This document shows positions 7,378 through 9,992 of a DNA stretch of 9,992 nucleotides, in pieces. The position numbers were made by a program, and so were the translations under genes. The stretch lies in the NCBI GenBank assembly GCA_964651325.1, contig CAZYXP010000143.1, forward strand, positions 1-9,992. The letters are read 5' to 3'. Source of the stretch: JADFOB01 sp964651325 (GTDB lineage Bacteria; Planctomycetota; Phycisphaerae; UBA1845). The stretch's first letter is position 1. Each line of letters opens with the position of its first letter. Below the pieces are notes generated by a model that was not told the DNA's origin, made no database searches, and saw only the letters and a program-made list of their open reading frames with translations.

Positions 7378-9187
7378 CAAGACAGAAATGGGCGCGTGGC
7401 TATGCGCGTACCTTGATGGAGCGCTCAGCAGCGACGAGCGAACGCTTGTCGAGCGGCTTCTCAGCGAGAATGCCGACGCGCGGGCGCTGTTGGACGTGCT
7501 GCGCGACACATCAGAGGCCGTGCGCGAACTGCCACGGCATCCCGCGCCCGATACGATTCTCGAAGACATCCGAAACCGGCTCGAACGCAGTGAGCTAATC
7601 GGCGATGAGCCGGAGTTGGCCCCGAGTTCAGCAAAGGGCTCCTCCGCATTATCGCGATGGGCCATTGCGGCGACGTTGGGGTTTGCCGCGGTAGGCGGCA
7701 TGTGGGCGGTGGTCGACCGCTTCGGACCCAACCGCCCCACGCAAGTTGCCTCGGCGCCCGAGGCCCGCGATGGCTTCGACGCCATAAAAAAAATCGCGAG
7801 CAAGAGCCAGGCCAAACGCGAAACACCTGCCAATCAGGCAGCCAAACCCAAAACGATGCACAAAGATCGCTCAGAAGAGCCGCCGAAGCGCGGCGCGGAA
7901 AAGCGCCGCGCACGTAGAGGATCTTCAAACGAAGATCGGCCTACGTTTGCGGGCTCTAAGGAGAAGCCGGCGACGCCCGAATCCCGCGTGGCAGCAAACC
8001 ATCCTGTGTCGGTGGCCTCGGTGACACCTTTGCAGCCGATCGACGCGCCGATGTTGGAGCGGTTGATCCTTGGGAATCGCAAGCTGGGACAAGCCTGGCC
8101 AAAGACCGCGATCTTGCGCCACCGGTTCGAGCGGGAAACGGTTCGCCTGTCGTTTGATTCACCGGACGAATTCGCCCGAAACAGGCTGACTAGAAGCTTG
8201 ATCCGGCATCTTCAAGCCGCCACCGCGATCGATTTGAAAGAGCGGCGCCAGCAAACAAAGACGTCGCCTTTTTATCTCGAAGGCGTTGCCGGCGTGAACT
8301 TCGATTCGCGAAAGACGCGCCAGATTCTGCTGCGTCTGCCTAAGAACCGGGCCACGCAGGTGCTCGGCGGACTCCTGAGTGACGCTTCGAGGCCCTACAC
8401 AAGCGTCAAGCTGAACGTTGACTCTTTTTCCGTCGATGGCAGGGATGGTATTCGCTCAATGCTCGCCTCGCTTTCCCCCAAGACGGACGCGGTCAAGGCG
8501 GCGCTCCCGACGGCGCACGCATCCCCCGAGCCAGCGAAATCGGAGCGCAAAGCCGGCGACGTGTCAACGGGCCCCTCGGGCAACATGTTTGCCGGGCTGT
8601 TTCGTGTGATTGGAATCGATCCCTCCACGCTGTCACCACCGGCGTCGCCCCGCGCGGAGCAGGAGAAACCGAGCAAGGGCTTGACGTCGGCCGATGCCGA
8701 TGCCGATGCCACCACCCCGCCGCCCGATGCGCCGCGTGCCAACGACACGCCTGCGACTGGCAATGAGGGCGCCCCAGCGCAGAAGGTGTCGCCAAGCGTT
8801 GTGGTCGCTGAAAGCGTCTTGCGCGATTCCGAAGTTGAGCCAACGGAATCAAGCCTTAAACCATCCAAGCGAAGGTCGCTCGTCGAGAAGCGTATGGACG
8901 CGCTGAGGCGACCGACGCTGACGAAAGAGGGCGACAAGAAGGCGGATTCGCCGGCCGGCTTGTCGCATAACTCACGAAGCACGATTGTCGAACGTAAAGC
9001 ATCGTCCAAAGACGCGCCACAGGAATGGATCACGATCATCGTCGAGCTAAACCTGCCCGAAACGCGTCCGTCCAAACCGAACCCGCCCAAACTGTTGCCT
9101 AAGGACCGACCCGCAACCATGGGGCCGGTTGCCCCGAAACCCGGGGCACAAAGCAAACCCTCGAGCGGCGCCAAGCCGAAGAAGTAA
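7364..9187 (+). CDS. Membrane-anchored anti-sigma factor with a very long extracytoplasmic region
   Basis: Residues 10-57 (WLCAYLDGALSSDERTLVE onwards) match the N-terminal sigma-binding helices common in anti-sigma factors. The zinc-coordinating H-x3-C-x2-C of the ZAS type is absent, with only Cys14 present. One transmembrane helix is predicted at about 98-117 (WAIAATLGFAAVGGMWAVV), giving a cytoplasmic N-terminus. Beyond it lies a Lys/Arg-rich linker (134-210). A folded-looking module follows at about 228-372 (LERLILGNRKLGQAWPK ... VDSFSVDGRDGIRSMLA). A Pro/Ala/Ser/Asp-rich disordered stretch runs to about 552, then a short strand-like WITIIVELNLPE (555-566) and a Pro/Lys-rich tail. At 607 residues it is far longer than ordinary anti-sigma factors of about 200-300. 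It presumably sequesters the overlapping upstream sigma factor until a surface signal releases it. The sensing mechanism and the 228-372 module are unknown to me. Confidence 0.82.
   Translation: MSTIDKTEMGAWLCAYLDGALSSDERTLVERLLSENADARALLDVLRDTSEAVRELPRHPAPDTILEDIRNRLERSELIGDEPELAPSSAKGSSALSRWAIAATLGFAAVGGMWAVVDRFGPNRPTQVASAPEARDGFDAIKKIASKSQAKRETPANQAAKPKTMHKDRSEEPPKRGAEKRRARRGSSNEDRPTFAGSKEKPATPESRVAANHPVSVASVTPLQPIDAPMLERLILGNRKLGQAWPKTAILRHRFERETVRLSFDSPDEFARNRLTRSLIRHLQAATAIDLKERRQQTKTSPFYLEGVAGVNFDSRKTRQILLRLPKNRATQVLGGLLSDASRPYTSVKLNVDSFSVDGRDGIRSMLASLSPKTDAVKAALPTAHASPEPAKSERKAGDVSTGPSGNMFAGLFRVIGIDPSTLSPPASPRAEQEKPSKGLTSADADADATTPPPDAPRANDTPATGNEGAPAQKVSPSVVVAESVLRDSEVEPTESSLKPSKRRSLVEKRMDALRRPTLTKEGDKKADSPAGLSHNSRSTIVERKASSKDAPQEWITIIVELNLPETRPSKPNPPKLLPKDRPATMGPVAPKPGAQSKPSSGAKPKK
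8690..8710 (+). repeat. Short hexanucleotide tandem repeat (GCCGAT)3 inside the anti-sigma gene
   Basis: Three exact GCCGAT units plus a partial GCC encode the ADADADA stretch at about residues 443-449, in the disordered segment. Unit gain or loss stays in frame, so length changes would be tolerated. Confidence 0.6.
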
Positions 9188-9390
9188 TCCGGCAGCCGGT
9201 GTGGGCGTGAACGGGATCCGAATTGCGGGCGGCGGCTCCAATTCCGTTCTCTCATGCGGCCTGAAGGGCTGCGTCAAAGTAGCGAGTAGGCACGCTGGCT
9301 GGACTCGGGTCGTCTACTTGGGTATCCTGGTGCGTGAATGGTGTGCCGCCGTATGGAACTGCATAGCATCGTTCGAGAGGGGATACTACG
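9188..9390. other. Intergenic region before the esterase gene
   Basis: This 203-nt gap holds a weak hairpin at 9256-9272 (GCGGCC/GGGCTGC with one wobble, no T-tract) and a CCGGC/GCCGG palindrome at 9189-9199 with almost no loop. I see no convincing terminator for the sigma/anti-sigma operon and no clear promoter. A stop codon (TAG 9364-9366) lies in the esterase frame, so that gene must begin after it. Confidence 0.5.
9378..9382 (+). promoter_or_regulatory. Shine-Dalgarno-like AGGGG 8 nt before a possible ATA start
   Basis: AGGGG within GAGAGGGGAT is the only purine-rich ribosome-site candidate between the in-frame stop at 9364 and the signal peptide. Eight bases separate it from ATA at 9391-9393, an ideal spacing. 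It is the main argument for that start. Confidence 0.4.
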
Positions 9391-9992
9391 ATACGTTCCT
9401 GCGGATTTCATCCAAATCGCCTTCATCGTCCTGCCATCGTCGTGGCGTTGGCGCTGGCTGCATGCCCGGCGTTCGCCGATTCCGAGATCGACCTTGGCCG
9501 CGGACCGATAACGATTCACGTACCGGCATCGTACGATCAGAATACGCCGACGCTGCTTGCCATCCTTCTGCACGGGTACACCAGTAACGGACTGGACACC
9601 GAAGCGTTCTTCGGGTTTGCCACGGCCGCAGAGGCCGCCGGAGTCATCTACGCCGCCCCCGACGGCACGATCGATCCGGGTGGAAGCCCGTTTTGGAACG
9701 CCACGGACGCCTGCTGCGACTTCTTCGATTCAGCCGTTGACGATTCCGGCTACTTGCGCTCCCTCGTCGAGGCGGTTCAGGCGGATTACAACATCGACCA
9801 CCGGCGTATCTACTTTGCCGGACTCTCCAATGGTGGGTTCATGTCCTATCGCATGGCGTGCGACCACGCAGACTTGATCGCGGGTATTGTGAGTGTGGCC
9901 GGTGCGACGTTTTTCAATGCGGCCGACTGCGCACCGAGCGAACCCGTCCACGTCTTGCAGATTCACGGCACGGCCGACACGACCGTCCCCTA
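9391..9992 (+). CDS. Secreted PHB-depolymerase/feruloyl-esterase-like alpha/beta hydrolase (3'-partial)
   Basis: The open frame continues past the window end, with 200 codons visible. It begins with a signal-peptide-like segment, RLHRPAIVVALALAACPAFA followed by DSE, so the protein is probably exported. Mature-part signatures belong to the esterase-PHB family (LpqC-like). They include the oxyanion-region LLHGYTSNG, APDGTIDPGGSPFWNAT, a DACCDFF cysteine pair, YNIDHRRIYFAGLSNGGFMSYRMAC with the nucleophile Ser at codon 9826-9828, and VLQIHGTADTTVP with the likely catalytic Asp. The catalytic His is expected beyond the window. Such enzymes cleave esters in polyhydroxyalkanoates or plant-wall feruloyl groups, and the substrate here cannot be told. 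No ATG, GTG or TTG occurs between the in-frame stop (9364) and GTG 9442, which would leave too short a signal peptide without a charged head. ATA 9391 has a good ribosome site. A frameshift or base error near the start is an alternative. Confidence 0.85.
   Translation, partial: MRSCGFHPNRLHRPAIVVALALAACPAFADSEIDLGRGPITIHVPASYDQNTPTLLAILLHGYTSNGLDTEAFFGFATAAEAAGVIYAAPDGTIDPGGSPFWNATDACCDFFDSAVDDSGYLRSLVEAVQADYNIDHRRIYFAGLSNGGFMSYRMACDHADLIAGIVSVAGATFFNAADCAPSEPVHVLQIHGTADTTVP

Noticed and set aside
7370..7520. Zinc-binding anti-sigma (ZAS) domain
   Set aside because: Only one Cys is present and the H-x3-C-x2-C motif is absent, so only a zinc-free anti-sigma N-terminal domain is supported.
9256..9272. 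Terminator for the sigma/anti-sigma operon
   Set aside because: The stem is short with a wobble and no T-tract follows.
9353..9511. Small open frame from ATG 9353 (starting MELHSIVREG)
   Set aside because: It overlaps the esterase signal peptide in another frame and turns into Arg/Trp-rich, shadow-like sequence. It was kept only as a possible frameshift source for the esterase start.

Overview
The window is GC-rich DNA from what is most likely a member of the Planctomycetota, possibly Phycisphaerae or a related class. This is inferred from protein style. The first protein carries 'DCNANGIPDECD' calcium-binding repeats, a 'PPNGEIDARQP' beta-sandwich module and a terminal dockerin, a combination typical of planctomycete surface proteins. 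The ECF sigma factor paired with an oversized anti-sigma factor, and the short GC-rich palindromes between genes, fit the same group. No rRNA, tRNA, CRISPR array, transposase or phage gene is visible.

Layout: (1) 3-3761 (+) is a large secreted, cysteine-rich, multidomain protein whose true start probably lies before the window. It ends in a dockerin. (2) 3762-3982 is a convergent intergenic region with a tandem 22-bp palindromic repeat and a strong hairpin terminator. (3) 3983-6400 (-) is a probable two-gene operon. An ArsR-type repressor fused to a SAM-dependent methyltransferase comes first, followed 57 nt later by S-adenosylhomocysteine hydrolase (ahcY). The promoter has a perfect TATAAT -10 box held between the arms of an inverted repeat, which looks like an autorepressor operator. 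(4) 6401-6744 is a divergent control region. It holds that promoter, a REP-like hairpin and, on the other strand, an ECF-type promoter. (5) 6745-9187 (+) is an ECF sigma factor overlapping by 14 nt a 607-residue membrane anti-sigma factor with a long, mostly uncharacterised extracytoplasmic part. (6) 9391-9992 (+) is the start of a secreted PHB-depolymerase/feruloyl-esterase-like hydrolase that runs off the window. It has no ATG, GTG or TTG at a sensible place and may start at ATA.

Two regulatory circuits can be read. In the first, an SAH- or SAM-responsive regulator likely controls the enzyme that removes S-adenosylhomocysteine, the toxic by-product of methylation. The ArsR metal-binding Cys-x-Cys is replaced by Ser-x-Ser, which argues against metal sensing. 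In the second, a sigma factor probably activates its own promoter and is held by a co-translated membrane anti-sigma factor. The dockerin protein and the esterase are both predicted to be exported, but nothing in the sequence ties them to either circuit.
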